In this document: positions 24,813 through 32,651 of the stretch, in pieces | How the letters are laid out: each line of letters starts with the position of its first letter | How positions within the stretch are numbered: the stretch's first letter is position 1 | Source: Actinomycetota bacterium | Lineage (GTDB): Bacteria > Actinomycetota > Coriobacteriia > Anaerosomatales > PHET01 | Assembly: GCA_029265315.1 (NCBI GenBank) | Contig: JAJUJM010000009.1 | Location: 38,823-102,822, forward strand | DNA length: 64,000 nucleotides | Direction of reading: 5' to 3' | Program-made: the position numbers and the translations under genes | Notes under the pieces: model-generated | Told to the model about the DNA's origin: nothing | Databases searched by the model: none | The model's input: the letters and a program-made list of their open reading frames with translations, nothing else

Positions 24813-26459
24813 CTACACCTCCTGATGTCCGAGAATCGCGATGAGGTCCTCGCGTGGCGAAGCCGCGATCGGCTTGATATCGAAGTTCTCCACCAACACG
24901 TCGAGCACGTTCGGAGTGATGAACGCCGGCAGCGTGGGTCCAAGACGGATTTCTTTGATGCCCAGGTACAACAACGTCAACAGGATCGCGACCGCCTTCT
25001 GTTCGTACCAGGACAAGACCATCGACAGCGGCAGGCCGTTGACGTCTGTTCCGAACGCATCCGCGAGGGCCAGGGCGACCTTTATCGCGGAGTACGCGTC
25101 GTTACACTGTCCCACGTCCATCAGACGGGGCAGGCCGGCGATCTCGCCGAGCTGCTTGTCGAAGAAGCGGAACTTGCCGCACGCGAGCGTCAGCACGATC
25201 GTGTCGCTCGGCGTCTCCTCGACGAATTCCGTGTAGTAGTTGCGGCCCGGGCGGGCCCCGTCGCATCCGCCCACCAGGAAGAAGTGGCGGATGGCGCCGG
25301 ACTTCACCGCCTCGATGACGGCCGGAGCCACCGACAGGATCGTGTTGTGGCCGAAGCCGACCATGACCTCGCCCACCGTGGTGTCCCACTCGAAGCCCTC
25401 GGCCGACCTCGCGGCCTCGATGACCGCCGAGAAGTCGTCACGGTGCACGTGCGTGACACCGGGGAACTGGACGACGTTGGCGGTGAACACGCGGTCCTTG
25501 TACTCGGGACGCGGCGGCATCAGACAGTTCGTGGTGAGCAGAATGGCGCCGGGGAACTCGGCGAACTCCTTGTGCTGGTTCTGCCACGCGGTGCCGAAGT
25601 GCCCGACGAGGTTGTCGTACTTCTTGAGCTCGGGATACGCATGCGCCGGCAGCATCTCGCCGTGGGTGTACACATCGACGCCGGTGCCGGCGGTCTGCTC
25701 GAGCAGTGCTTTGAGGTCCGCGAGGTCGTGTCCGGAGATGAGGATCGCCTTGCCGGCGCGCTGTCCCAGCGACACCCTGGTCGGCTCGGGCTGACCGAAC
25801 GCACCGGTGTTGGCCGCGTCGAGGATCTCCATCGTGCGCAGGTTGTCCTTGCCGCACTCGAGGGCGATGCCGACCCAGTCCTCGAGACCGAGCTTGGCGT
25901 CGCTGAGAGAAGCGAGCGTGCGGAACAGGAACGCATCGATCTCGGGATCGGTCTGGCCGAGCGTCCGCGCATGATGCGCGTAAGCGGCGATGCCCTTCAT
26001 GCCGTAGAGCGTCGTCTCCTGCAACGACTGCACGTCCGCGTCACGCGAGGTGTCCCACGGGCTGCCGAGCTCAGCGCCTAGCTCGATCTTGCCAGTCAGG
26101 TCGCTAGCGGCCGCAGCGTCGACCACCTGCACCGATGTGAGCACTCCCAGACGGGTGGCGAGCTCGTCGCGCAGGCGGATCGCCTCGTCGACCTTGGCCG
26201 CCACGGTCACTGCGTCGAAGTCGACGTTCGTGAGCGTCGTGAACAGGGCGTCCTCGACGAATCCGGCCTCGGCGGTCAGGTCGGCATCGGCGGGCGCACG
26301 CACGGCGACTGCGGCGAGCGAACGGAGTGCGTGGACCAGCAGGTCCTGAAGCGCCGCCACGTCAGGGTTCTTGCCGCACGTACCGATCTTGGTGCAGCCG
26401 GTCCCGTGCGCTGCCTGCTCGCACTGGTTGCAGAACATCTCAGTGAGTCGCGTCGTCAT
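24813..26459 (-). CDS. hcp: Hybrid cluster protein (hydroxylamine reductase)
   Basis: 548 residues, the usual length. The N-terminal iron-sulfur motif reads CNQCEQAAHGTGCTKIGTC, the CxxC form typical of anaerobes. Hybrid-cluster ligands lie in later conserved stretches, including GHDLADL, TTNCLMPP, GGCDGARPGRNYYTEF and DVGQCNDAYSAI. Hcp reduces hydroxylamine in vitro and acts in vivo as an NO reductase in nitrosative stress. The operon with ygbA and a ferredoxin, and the divergent HcpR-like regulator, supports that role. A 170-bp gap precedes it (26460-26631), GC-rich with weak hairpins. Confidence 0.95.
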   Translation of the reverse strand: MTTRLTEMFCNQCEQAAHGTGCTKIGTCGKNPDVAALQDLLVHALRSLAAVAVRAPADADLTAEAGFVEDALFTTLTNVDFDAVTVAAKVDEAIRLRDELATRLGVLTSVQVVDAAAASDLTGKIELGAELGSPWDTSRDADVQSLQETTLYGMKGIAAYAHHARTLGQTDPEIDAFLFRTLASLSDAKLGLEDWVGIALECGKDNLRTMEILDAANTGAFGQPEPTRVSLGQRAGKAILISGHDLADLKALLEQTAGTGVDVYTHGEMLPAHAYPELKKYDNLVGHFGTAWQNQHKEFAEFPGAILLTTNCLMPPRPEYKDRVFTANVVQFPGVTHVHRDDFSAVIEAARSAEGFEWDTTVGEVMVGFGHNTILSVAPAVIEAVKSGAIRHFFLVGGCDGARPGRNYYTEFVEETPSDTIVLTLACGKFRFFDKQLGEIAGLPRLMDVGQCNDAYSAIKVALALADAFGTDVNGLPLSMVLSWYEQKAVAILLTLLYLGIKEIRLGPTLPAFITPNVLDVLVENFDIKPIAASPREDLIAILGHQEV

Positions 26460-26631
26460 TCAATCGGTCCTTTCGGTGTGATGGTCGTGTGCGTATGGTG
26501 CGGGCGGCGGGAGTCCCGCGCGCAGTTCCGCAGCCGGGGGAGGCGGCGAGGACGTATGCGTCCGAACCGCCGCGGGCCCCCGGCGAGGACTGTCTGAGCA
26601 CGGGGCCCCTGGTGCCCGCGCCCGGAGCACC

Positions 26632-27018
26632 CTAGCCGTGAATCAACGCCGGCAGGCAGCGCGTACACACCCACGTGCTGTCGCCCTTGGTGCGCACGGG
26701 CAGCAGAGGACGGTCGTCTTCCGAAACGCCACAGTTGAAGCAGTGCTGCGCGATGTAGTGCGCCTTCTTCTCCTCGATGATGGGAGCGGCGGCATCGTGG
26801 TCGAACGGTACCGTCTCGCGATACTCGAGCGTCAGCGCTCCCGTCGGGCAGACACCAAGGCAGAACCCGGCACCATCGCAGAGCTCCTCGCGCACGACCT
26901 TGGCCTTGCCGTCCACCATCACTATGGCGCCCTCAGCGCACGGGCTCACACACAGGCCGCAGCCGGTGCAAAGCTCCTCGTCGATCCGCACTATCTGGCG
27001 GGTCACCGTGGTCGTCAT
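26632..27018 (-). CDS. Two-cluster ferredoxin of the Hcp operon
   Basis: 128 residues from ATG 27018, with AAGGAC upstream and 2 bp from the ygbA stop; the longer frame is leader. The first cluster motif is complete (CTGCGLCVSPC). The second reads CDGAGFCLGVCP, where the usual second cysteine is alanine, as in ferredoxins often found next to hcp. The C-terminus adds CFNCG and WVCTRCLPAL, a possible zinc ribbon. It probably passes electrons to Hcp. Confidence 0.85.
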   Translation of the reverse strand: MTTTVTRQIVRIDEELCTGCGLCVSPCAEGAIVMVDGKAKVVREELCDGAGFCLGVCPTGALTLEYRETVPFDHDAAAPIIEEKKAHYIAQHCFNCGVSEDDRPLLPVRTKGDSTWVCTRCLPALIHG

Positions 27019-27020
27019 GA

Positions 27021-27467
27021 TCAGTCCTTCCCGGTATCGGCGGCCGCCTGCGCGGAGCGCCTCTCCATCTCTCGGCGCCACTTGCGCGCCTCCAAAACGT
27101 GCTTGATGCCGTCGATCGCATGGCCCTTGCGCCACGACTTCGGCCCTGAGTAGCGCATCATCTGCTGCTGCCACGTTCGTTCCTCGATCCGGTAGCAGTG
27201 GGTGTCGCAGTGTGCGCAGAACGGCTTCGGGTCCTTCGGGCAGTGCGCTCTCCGTTTCTCGCCGTACGCCAGGTGCGCTTCACACTCCTCGCAGAGCGTC
27301 GGGGTCTTGCGGCCGTACACGTCCAGCAACGCCGCATCGGTCTCGACCCGCCGGCGCGTGCGGTCCGCGTGGTGGCCGTCACACCAGATCTGGGTGAAAT
27401 CAGCCAAGACCTTCACGTCGTGGATGACCTGCCGATCACTCATCTTCTCGACGAACCGCTCGTTCAC
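27021..27467 (-). CDS. ygbA: YgbA-like nitrous oxide-stimulated promoter family protein
   Basis: 148 residues. The start is set at GTG 27467, which has a perfect AAGGAGG 8 bp upstream; an ATG ten codons earlier has none. Cysteines recur in LCEECEAHLAYGEKR, HCPKDPKPFCAHCDTHCY, and the end has QQMMRYSGPKSWRKGHAIDG. This pattern marks the YgbA family, induced by NO in enterobacteria. First gene of the ygbA-ferredoxin-hcp-cytochrome operon. Confidence 0.85.
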   Translation of the reverse strand: MNERFVEKMSDRQVIHDVKVLADFTQIWCDGHHADRTRRRVETDAALLDVYGRKTPTLCEECEAHLAYGEKRRAHCPKDPKPFCAHCDTHCYRIEERTWQQQMMRYSGPKSWRKGHAIDGIKHVLEARKWRREMERRSAQAAADTGKD

Positions 27468-27514
27468 GCCCAAGGCCTCCTTCGCATCGCGACCCATCAG
27501 ACGGCGCGACTGCT

Positions 27515-27556
27515 ACGCTACGCATGCGGCGATTCCGCATCCTTGACGCGCGTCAA
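27515..27556 (-). promoter_or_regulatory. HcpR/FNR-type operator and promoter of the nitrosative-stress operon
   Basis: TTGACGCGCGTCAA (27543-27556) is a perfect palindrome of the TTGAC-N4-GTCAA class used by HcpR-type Crp/Fnr regulators. On the minus strand a -10-like TAGCGT lies at 27520-27515, so the site centre falls about 41-42 bp upstream of the predicted transcript start, the class II activator position. The same site faces the regulator gene. Confidence 0.8.
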
Positions 27557-27597
27557 TCCGCCAGAGAATCTTTACTGAAAGTGTCGGGAATGAAGGG

Positions 27598-28326
27598 ATG
27601 TGTCTTCGCTTGGATGGGGTCCGAGGTCTGAGGGCGGACGTCTGGTCGGCGTTCCGGGGGTGTCGGCTCTGGCGCACCGCGAGTGACGACTCGGTGGCCG
27701 CCATGGCTGCACGCTCCCGCGTACGCGACGTGACACGTGGTACCCCTCTCGCCGTCGAAGGCGAACCGGCGCGCGAGTTCGGACTCGTGGTGGCCGGTCG
27801 TGCGCGGGCCTACTACCTCGGGGCGGACGGCAAGCAGATCACCTTCGAGACCATGGAGGCCGGCGACCCGATCGCCGCTGTGGCTTCACTGGCAGGCGGT
27901 CGCTACCCCGCCAACGTCGAAGCGGCCACGCCCGCGACGATCGCCACCCTCGACTCCGAGGCCTTGTTCGACCTTCTCGAGGCCGAACCACAGGTCGCAC
28001 GCACACTGATAGCCGACCTCGCGAACCGTGTGGTCAACTTCACAAGCGTCGTCCACACGCTGGCCCTTGATGTCCCCGGACGCCTCTCTCGGTACCTCTT
28101 CCAGCGCGCGTTGCAGAGCGGGCGTCCCGGCCCGGCAGGGCTCGTCATCGAACTCGGCATGAAGAAGTCCGAGTTGGCGATGGCGTTGGGGACCGTGCCC
28201 GAGACGCTGTCGCGCGCCTTCGCCCGCCTCAAGGAGGACGGGGTCCTCGATGTGCACGGGGGGACCGTCACCATCCACGACGTGCGAGCACTCGCGTCTC
28301 TCGGAAGCGGTTACGACGAACCGTGA
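27598..28326 (+). CDS. Crp/Fnr-family transcription regulator (HcpR-like)
   Basis: 242 residues. The N-terminal cyclic-nucleotide-type sensor barrel spans about 20-145 (RDVTRGTPLAVEGEPAREFGLVVAGRARAYYLGADGKQITFETMEAGD), with a dimer helix around LIADLANRVVNFTSVVHTL. The C-terminal winged helix has the recognition region KSELAMALGTVPETLSRAFARLKEDGVL. No cysteine cluster of FNR is present, so signal sensing would be by heme or another route, as in HcpR. It faces the ygbA-hcp operon across the TTGAC palindrome. GAAGGG lies against the ATG; a TTG four codons on is an alternative start. Confidence 0.85.
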   Translation: MCLRLDGVRGLRADVWSAFRGCRLWRTASDDSVAAMAARSRVRDVTRGTPLAVEGEPAREFGLVVAGRARAYYLGADGKQITFETMEAGDPIAAVASLAGGRYPANVEAATPATIATLDSEALFDLLEAEPQVARTLIADLANRVVNFTSVVHTLALDVPGRLSRYLFQRALQSGRPGPAGLVIELGMKKSELAMALGTVPETLSRAFARLKEDGVLDVHGGTVTIHDVRALASLGSGYDEP

Positions 28327-28376
28327 TTCCGAATCGAACCGTCACCAGACGCGATGATCACCGACGGGAAACGGCA

Positions 28377-29279
28377 TCAGCGGCCACGTAGTCGTGCGTC
28401 CGCTGCAGTCGCTTTCGCCCGTGCTCGGTAGTACTCATCGGTCGCGGGCCCGGCGAAGGCGGCATACGCGTCGGCTATGGCCTTCTCCGGGCTCGCCGGC
28501 AGTTCCTTCGCCGCGGCCACGGCGCGCGCATCGAGGTCGTTGTAGGTCGCTATGGTCACGTTGGCCTGTTCGAGTCGGCCCGCGAGCCAGTCGGTGTCCG
28601 AGCGCTGCGACAGTCCGTTGAGCTGGATGCGCAGATCCACGTACGCGATGTACCGCTCGAAGCCTGCCTCCGGGAAGACGGCCTCGGCCTTCCCGAACCC
28701 TTCACGTGCCGCGGCCAGCTCCAGCGCGGCCTGCTTGTTCAAGCTCTGCGATCGTTTCACGCCTTCCGCGGTGAGCTTGTTGTAGGAAGCGACCGCGCGG
28801 TCGGACAGTCGGTCTGCCGCAAGGACGTGTTCCCAGGACGTCCTCGCCAACGACAACGCCGACGCGGCCTTGACCGTGACGTCAAGGATCGAGGGGGCCT
28901 GGGCCAGCATGTCCAACCGGGCGGTCGCGGCCTCGCGCAGGTCAGCCGCCCGTCTGGCGCCGTCCCTTCTCAGTCGCGGGAGCGACTCATCGATGCTCGC
29001 GACAGCCTTCTCCAACAGCGCCGCGGCCTCTGCCGCCCGAGTCGCAGCTCGAGAAGCGGGAACGGTCGATTGCGACGTGACCTGACTGCGGACCACCTCA
29101 TCAACCTCGACAACCAAGCGGTCAGCGGACTCGATGAGTGCGACCGCTCGATCCAGGTCCTGGTCCGCCTTCGTGCCCCGGAACCAAACCGCCAGACCGA
29201 CCGCTACGGCAGCGAGGACGGCCACGACTGCCAAGACGACGAAGCGACGCGCCAGCGGCGAGAGTGGCGGCATCACCAT
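28377..29279 (-). CDS. Membrane-anchored helical protein of unknown function
   Basis: 300 residues: one membrane helix at about 11-33 (RRFVVLAVVAVLAAVAVGLAVWF) and then an all-helical, alanine-rich extracytoplasmic region with no cysteines. GAGGAG lies 5 bp before ATG 29279, and the start overlaps the end of the PAS/kinase-like gene, so the two are coupled. No domain is recognised; the helical make-up recalls sensor or chemoreceptor ectodomains. Confidence 0.6.
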   Translation of the reverse strand: MVMPPLSPLARRFVVLAVVAVLAAVAVGLAVWFRGTKADQDLDRAVALIESADRLVVEVDEVVRSQVTSQSTVPASRAATRAAEAAALLEKAVASIDESLPRLRRDGARRAADLREAATARLDMLAQAPSILDVTVKAASALSLARTSWEHVLAADRLSDRAVASYNKLTAEGVKRSQSLNKQAALELAAAREGFGKAEAVFPEAGFERYIAYVDLRIQLNGLSQRSDTDWLAGRLEQANVTIATYNDLDARAVAAAKELPASPEKAIADAYAAFAGPATDEYYRARAKATAADARLRGR

Positions 29280-30358
29280 GGGGGCTCCTCACGCGGACCA
29301 ACGACCGGACCGGCCGGGAGGCTGACGACGCACCTGCTCTCGTCAGCGTCAGAGGCGACGGTCATCTCGCCTCCGTGGGCCTGCACGATACCCGCGACCA
29401 GCCGCGCAGTCACTCTGGCGTCAGCACCGTCGTCACCGAGGACCTCCTCGATCGTCGCGACCGGAACGCCGCACGTCTTGAGCGACACCTCGATCGAATC
29501 GTCACGGCCGACGATGCTTATCCTGATGTCCGCCCTCTCCCCACAGATCCGCATGACGCCGCTCACCAGCTCGCGGAAGACCCGCCTGAGGCGCTCCCGG
29601 TCAGCAAGCACGGGCTCGACGAGAGGATCGAACTCGATGATGACGCGGCCGGCGACGTCGCCGCTTTCCGCGACCACGGCCGAGACCAATTCGCCCAGGT
29701 CCACAGGTTCTCGATCGAGCGTCAGCCGACCTTCCGACGCCAAGGTGGTCGTCAACAGGTCCTCGACGAAACGCTGGGCGTCGCGCGCCCGGGCGTGTAC
29801 CGCCATGGCCAGCTTGCGCCGGCCGACAGGGTCTTCAGTGCCGTCAGAACGAGCCAGAAGCGCCGCAGCGTTCGCGATGGTGTTGAGCGGGCCGGTGAGC
29901 CTGCGTCCTACATACGCGATGAGGTCATCGCGCTGTCGCTCGAGCCGCTCGTCGTGCAGAACCTCCTGCGAGATGACCGCTACCGCGCAAGGGTCGCCGT
30001 CGACGTCATGGATCGGGATGACGGACATATGGACGCGCAGCGTGGAGCCGTCGGGTCGCTCGACCACCCCCGTCCGCTCGGTGACGTGACCCGCTCCTGC
30101 CAGCAGCCGGATGTCCTGTATCACTCGACGACGGCGTGCGGTGGACACGATCGGGAGGACTTGGCCCAGGACGTCTTTCGCCGGCCACCCGTAGACGGTC
30201 TCGCATGAGGCGTTCCAGCGCACGATGCGTCCATCCAGGTCGACGATGTGGACACAGTCGCCGACATGCCGGATCAGTGCATCGAGCACCTCCGATGCGT
30301 TGCCGATCGAGATACCTTCTGCGGTCGTCGCACTGCTCGTCGAGCGATTGCCGGACAT
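29273..30358 (-). CDS. PAS-domain histidine-kinase-like protein, probably without kinase activity
   Basis: 361 residues from ATG 30358 (AGGAGG at about 3-5 bp). Residues 15-140 are a PAS domain (VHIVDLDGRIVRWNASCETVYGWPAKDVLG). The following DHp/ATPase region is degenerate: the H-box reads VGRRLTGPLNTIANAAALL with Arg where the phospho-accepting His should be, the N-box reads RRVFRELVSGVMRIC without the Asn, and no GTGLGL is present (ARVTARLVAGIVQAHGG instead). It may be a ligand-binding scaffold or partner of another kinase. Coupled to the helical membrane protein gene. Confidence 0.7.
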   Translation of the reverse strand: MSGNRSTSSATTAEGISIGNASEVLDALIRHVGDCVHIVDLDGRIVRWNASCETVYGWPAKDVLGQVLPIVSTARRRRVIQDIRLLAGAGHVTERTGVVERPDGSTLRVHMSVIPIHDVDGDPCAVAVISQEVLHDERLERQRDDLIAYVGRRLTGPLNTIANAAALLARSDGTEDPVGRRKLAMAVHARARDAQRFVEDLLTTTLASEGRLTLDREPVDLGELVSAVVAESGDVAGRVIIEFDPLVEPVLADRERLRRVFRELVSGVMRICGERADIRISIVGRDDSIEVSLKTCGVPVATIEEVLGDDGADARVTARLVAGIVQAHGGEMTVASDADESRCVVSLPAGPVVGPREEPPW

Positions 30359-30484
30359 GCTCCTCCTCTCGGTCGAGTTGTACCACACGAGAGGCGCTCA
30401 GGCGCGCCACCCCATTCCTCCTGAGCCTCGAAAGACGTATTCCGAGCAACCGTTCTGACCTGACCCTGAAAAAGTCGGCACGTG

Positions 30485-30606
30485 TATTGCTAGACCGTTG
30501 GCGAGCAGGGCGACCCGCCTTCTCCTCCCCCCCTCAGAGGTGGGGACCGCCCGCTCGACAACAGAACGAGGCGCGCCCCCCACGCGCCTCGTTTCGCTTT
30601 TCCCGG
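30485..30606 (+). ncRNA. Candidate small RNA gene with long hairpin and terminator
   Basis: The 324-bp gap between the PAS gene and pafB holds a structured unit. GTTG-CGAGC-GGGCG (30497-30513) pairs with CGCCC-GCTCG-CAAC downstream (about 30548-30563), with a CCCC/GGGG inner stem. A strong terminator follows. Upstream TATTGC (30485-30490) or TAGACC (30491-30496) could serve as -10. No plus-strand gene lies upstream, so the terminator must belong to a local transcript. I see no match to 4.5S, 6S, tmRNA or RNase P RNA. It could also be a leader, though pafB has its own TACAAT box. Confidence 0.5.
30568..30606 (+). terminator. Strong intrinsic terminator of the candidate small RNA
   Basis: CGAGGCGCG and CGCGCCTCG form a perfect 9-bp stem over a short C-rich loop, followed by TTTCGCTTTT on the plus strand. 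The minus strand lacks a T-run, so it acts rightwards, about 110 bp before pafB. Confidence 0.8.
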
Positions 30607-30654
30607 GCCTTTGGCGCACCTCGCGAATTCGTAACCGCGACCTCTCGCTCGGTC

Positions 30655-30660
30655 TACAAT
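30655..30660 (+). promoter_or_regulatory. -10 box of the pafBC transcript
   Basis: TACAAT at 30655-30660 lies 52 bp before the TTG start of pafB and after the terminator. A clear -35 is not seen. Confidence 0.4.
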
Positions 30661-30712
30661 CGGGTCGACGGCCATCACGCCTGACGAACTCCGCAACCAA
30701 GGAAGGGTCGAC

Positions 30713-31681
30713 TTGTCCAAGGCACTCGAGCGGCTCGTGAACCTCGCCCTGTTCCTCGCCGAGGCCAAAGAGCCCGTGTCCGCCGCCAGCGTGAGAGCTG
30801 AGGTCGCGGGGTACCCGCCGGGCCAGGAAGAAGCCGCGTTCCTGCGGATGTTCGAGCGCGACAAGGACGACCTGCGCCGCATGGGCTTCGCTCTAGAGGT
30901 CGACGATGACGGCCGTTACCGCCTGGACACCTCGGCCACGTACGCGGCAACCGTCGACCTGACCCCCCCGGAAGTGGCCGCGGTCCGCGTCGCCGCCTCG
31001 GCTCTGCTCTGCGACCCGTCGTTCCCGTACGCCTCCGACTTGCGCCTCGCGCTCGCGAAGGTCGCCGCGGCCTCGGGTCGCGTGTCCCGTACCAGCGCTC
31101 TCATCGCCGATGAAGCCCCCGAACAACAAGGGCGGACGGTCTCCATACTGACGAGTGCCATCGAGGCACGAAAGACCGTCGACCTCTCGTACGAGAACGC
31201 GCTGGGCGAGAAGTCCGAGCGGGCGGTGGAGCCGTACGGCCTGTTCATGCACGACGGGCGATGGTACCTGGTAGCCCGCGACGTGGGGAAGGACGCCCTG
31301 CGGACCTTCGCTGTGGGGCGGATTCTCGAAGCCCGCCCGAACCGGGTGAAGCCGCGCACGCCCGACTTCGAGCCACCGCCCGGTTTCGATGTGTCGGACC
31401 ACGTGTCCCTGCCGTTCCAGATCGGCACACAGCCCCCGGTCGAGGCGCTCGTCCGGTTCTCGCCCGCTGCCGCGTGGCGTGCGAAGTCCGTGTCCGCCGG
31501 CCATGGCAGCCTCGAGCGAAACGACGACGGCTCCGTTGACTGGCGTGTCGCGGTGGTTTCTCTTGAACGGTTCGCGGCATTCGTGGTCGAGAACGGACCC
31601 GGCCTTCAGGTGTTGTCACCGCCGGCCGCGATGGAGGTCCTGGCGACCGGGCTGAAGAGGGCGGCGACCGCACATGCCTGA
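30713..31681 (+). CDS. pafB: WYL-domain transcription regulator, PafB-like
   Basis: 322 residues with a TTG start at 30713 preceded by GGAAGGG. N-terminal winged-helix region (KALERLVNLALFLAEAKEPVSAASVRAEVAGY, RDKDDLRRMGFAL), then a WYL domain at about 150-220 (AVEPYGLFMHDGRWYLVARD) and a WCX C-terminal region. In mycobacteria PafB and PafC form a heterodimer that switches on the main LexA-independent DNA-damage response, with the WYL domain sensing single-stranded DNA. The next gene encodes the partner, overlapping by 8 bp. Confidence 0.85.
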   Translation: MSKALERLVNLALFLAEAKEPVSAASVRAEVAGYPPGQEEAAFLRMFERDKDDLRRMGFALEVDDDGRYRLDTSATYAATVDLTPPEVAAVRVAASALLCDPSFPYASDLRLALAKVAAASGRVSRTSALIADEAPEQQGRTVSILTSAIEARKTVDLSYENALGEKSERAVEPYGLFMHDGRWYLVARDVGKDALRTFAVGRILEARPNRVKPRTPDFEPPPGFDVSDHVSLPFQIGTQPPVEALVRFSPAAAWRAKSVSAGHGSLERNDDGSVDWRVAVVSLERFAAFVVENGPGLQVLSPPAAMEVLATGLKRAATAHA

Positions 31682-32651
31682 GCTCGGAGTGCGTGACCTG
31701 ATGGCGGTACTCGCGCGACTCTCGCCCTGGTGCTTCTACGAGATCGATGAGATCGCCCGCAGCATCGGCGTGGACGTCGTTCAGCTCAGAGAGGGTCTCG
31801 AGACCCTGTCGACGTGCGGAGTCGCCCCGTACGGTCCCGGCGACTGCCTGCCGCTGCTGGTGCAAGGGAATCGCCTCTACGTCACCGGGGAGCTGCCCGG
31901 TGTCAACGGACCGGTGCGCCTCTCAGCACCCGAGGCCCGCGCTCTTGCCGCCGCTCTCCAGTCCGCGGGATTCTCGGCCGAGGACAACCTCACGCGGCGA
32001 CTGCTCCAAGCGGCCGCGACCGTCACCTTCGACGCCAAAGACCTGGAGCGGACCGTGAGAGCCACGACTTCCGGGCATTCGCCCGATGTGTTCGAAGCGC
32101 TGTCCCAAGCGACCGCGACGGCCGCCGTGGTCCGAATCCTCTACACGCGAGCAGGCGCCACGGAGATGACCGAACGCGAGATAGAACCGGTGGCGTTGTA
32201 CGCCGAGCGGGGCGCTTGGTACGTCACCGCGTGGTGTCGGCGCGCCGATGACTGGCGGACCTTCCGCGTCGACCGCATCGCTTCCGCCGGGCTCACGGGA
32301 GAACGTTTCGAGATGCGCTCGACCGACTGGGACGCCGTTGGCCTGTCGGGTCCCTCCGAACGCTTCACCGGTGCCCGAACGGCGACTCTTCGCTTCCGGG
32401 ACCCCGTTGCCTTCAGCGAACGGGACTGGCCCGGCGCAAGCATCTCGGGAGAGGACCAGGATGGCTCGCTCCTGGTCGAGGTGCCCTATGGGAGCCCGGA
32501 CTGGATCGCGCGCCGCGTGGCCTCACGTTTCGGAACCGTTGTCGTCCTCGCTCCTCAAGAGGTGAGGGCCGCTGTCACCGCGCTGGCGACAGCGACGCTT
32601 GCCGAGGTACTACCGGGCGCCGGGACCGAACCGTCGACCGATCTCGGCTGA
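31674..32651 (+). CDS. pafC: WYL-domain transcription regulator, PafC-like
   Basis: 325 residues, overlapping pafB by 8 bp. N-terminal helix-turn-helix (VLARLSPWCFYEIDEIARSIGVDVVQLREGLETL), a central region, and a WYL domain around EIEPVALYAERGAWYVTAWCRRADDWRTFRVDRI, where the WYL core reads AWYVTAW. The 3' end overlaps the convergent dinG gene by 42 bp, so the two transcripts are antisense to one another there. Confidence 0.85.
   Translation: MPELGVRDLMAVLARLSPWCFYEIDEIARSIGVDVVQLREGLETLSTCGVAPYGPGDCLPLLVQGNRLYVTGELPGVNGPVRLSAPEARALAAALQSAGFSAEDNLTRRLLQAAATVTFDAKDLERTVRATTSGHSPDVFEALSQATATAAVVRILYTRAGATEMTEREIEPVALYAERGAWYVTAWCRRADDWRTFRVDRIASAGLTGERFEMRSTDWDAVGLSGPSERFTGARTATLRFRDPVAFSERDWPGASISGEDQDGSLLVEVPYGSPDWIARRVASRFGTVVVLAPQEVRAAVTALATATLAEVLPGAGTEPSTDLG

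Noticed and set aside
24825..26081. 418-codon plus-strand frame opposite hcp
   Set aside because: It mirrors the hcp reading frame; hcp has all iron-sulfur motifs, whereas this product is a low-complexity Arg/Glu/Val-rich chain.
28827..30208. Long plus-strand frames opposite the PAS and helical membrane protein genes
   Set aside because: Composition is typical of antisense frames, no ribosome sites are seen, and the minus-strand genes show clear PAS and membrane features.
30485..30606. 4.5S (SRP) or 6S RNA
   Set aside because: The SRP apical motif GGTCAGG...GGAAGCAGCC is missing, and the length and bubble do not fit 6S; kept only as an unnamed candidate RNA.
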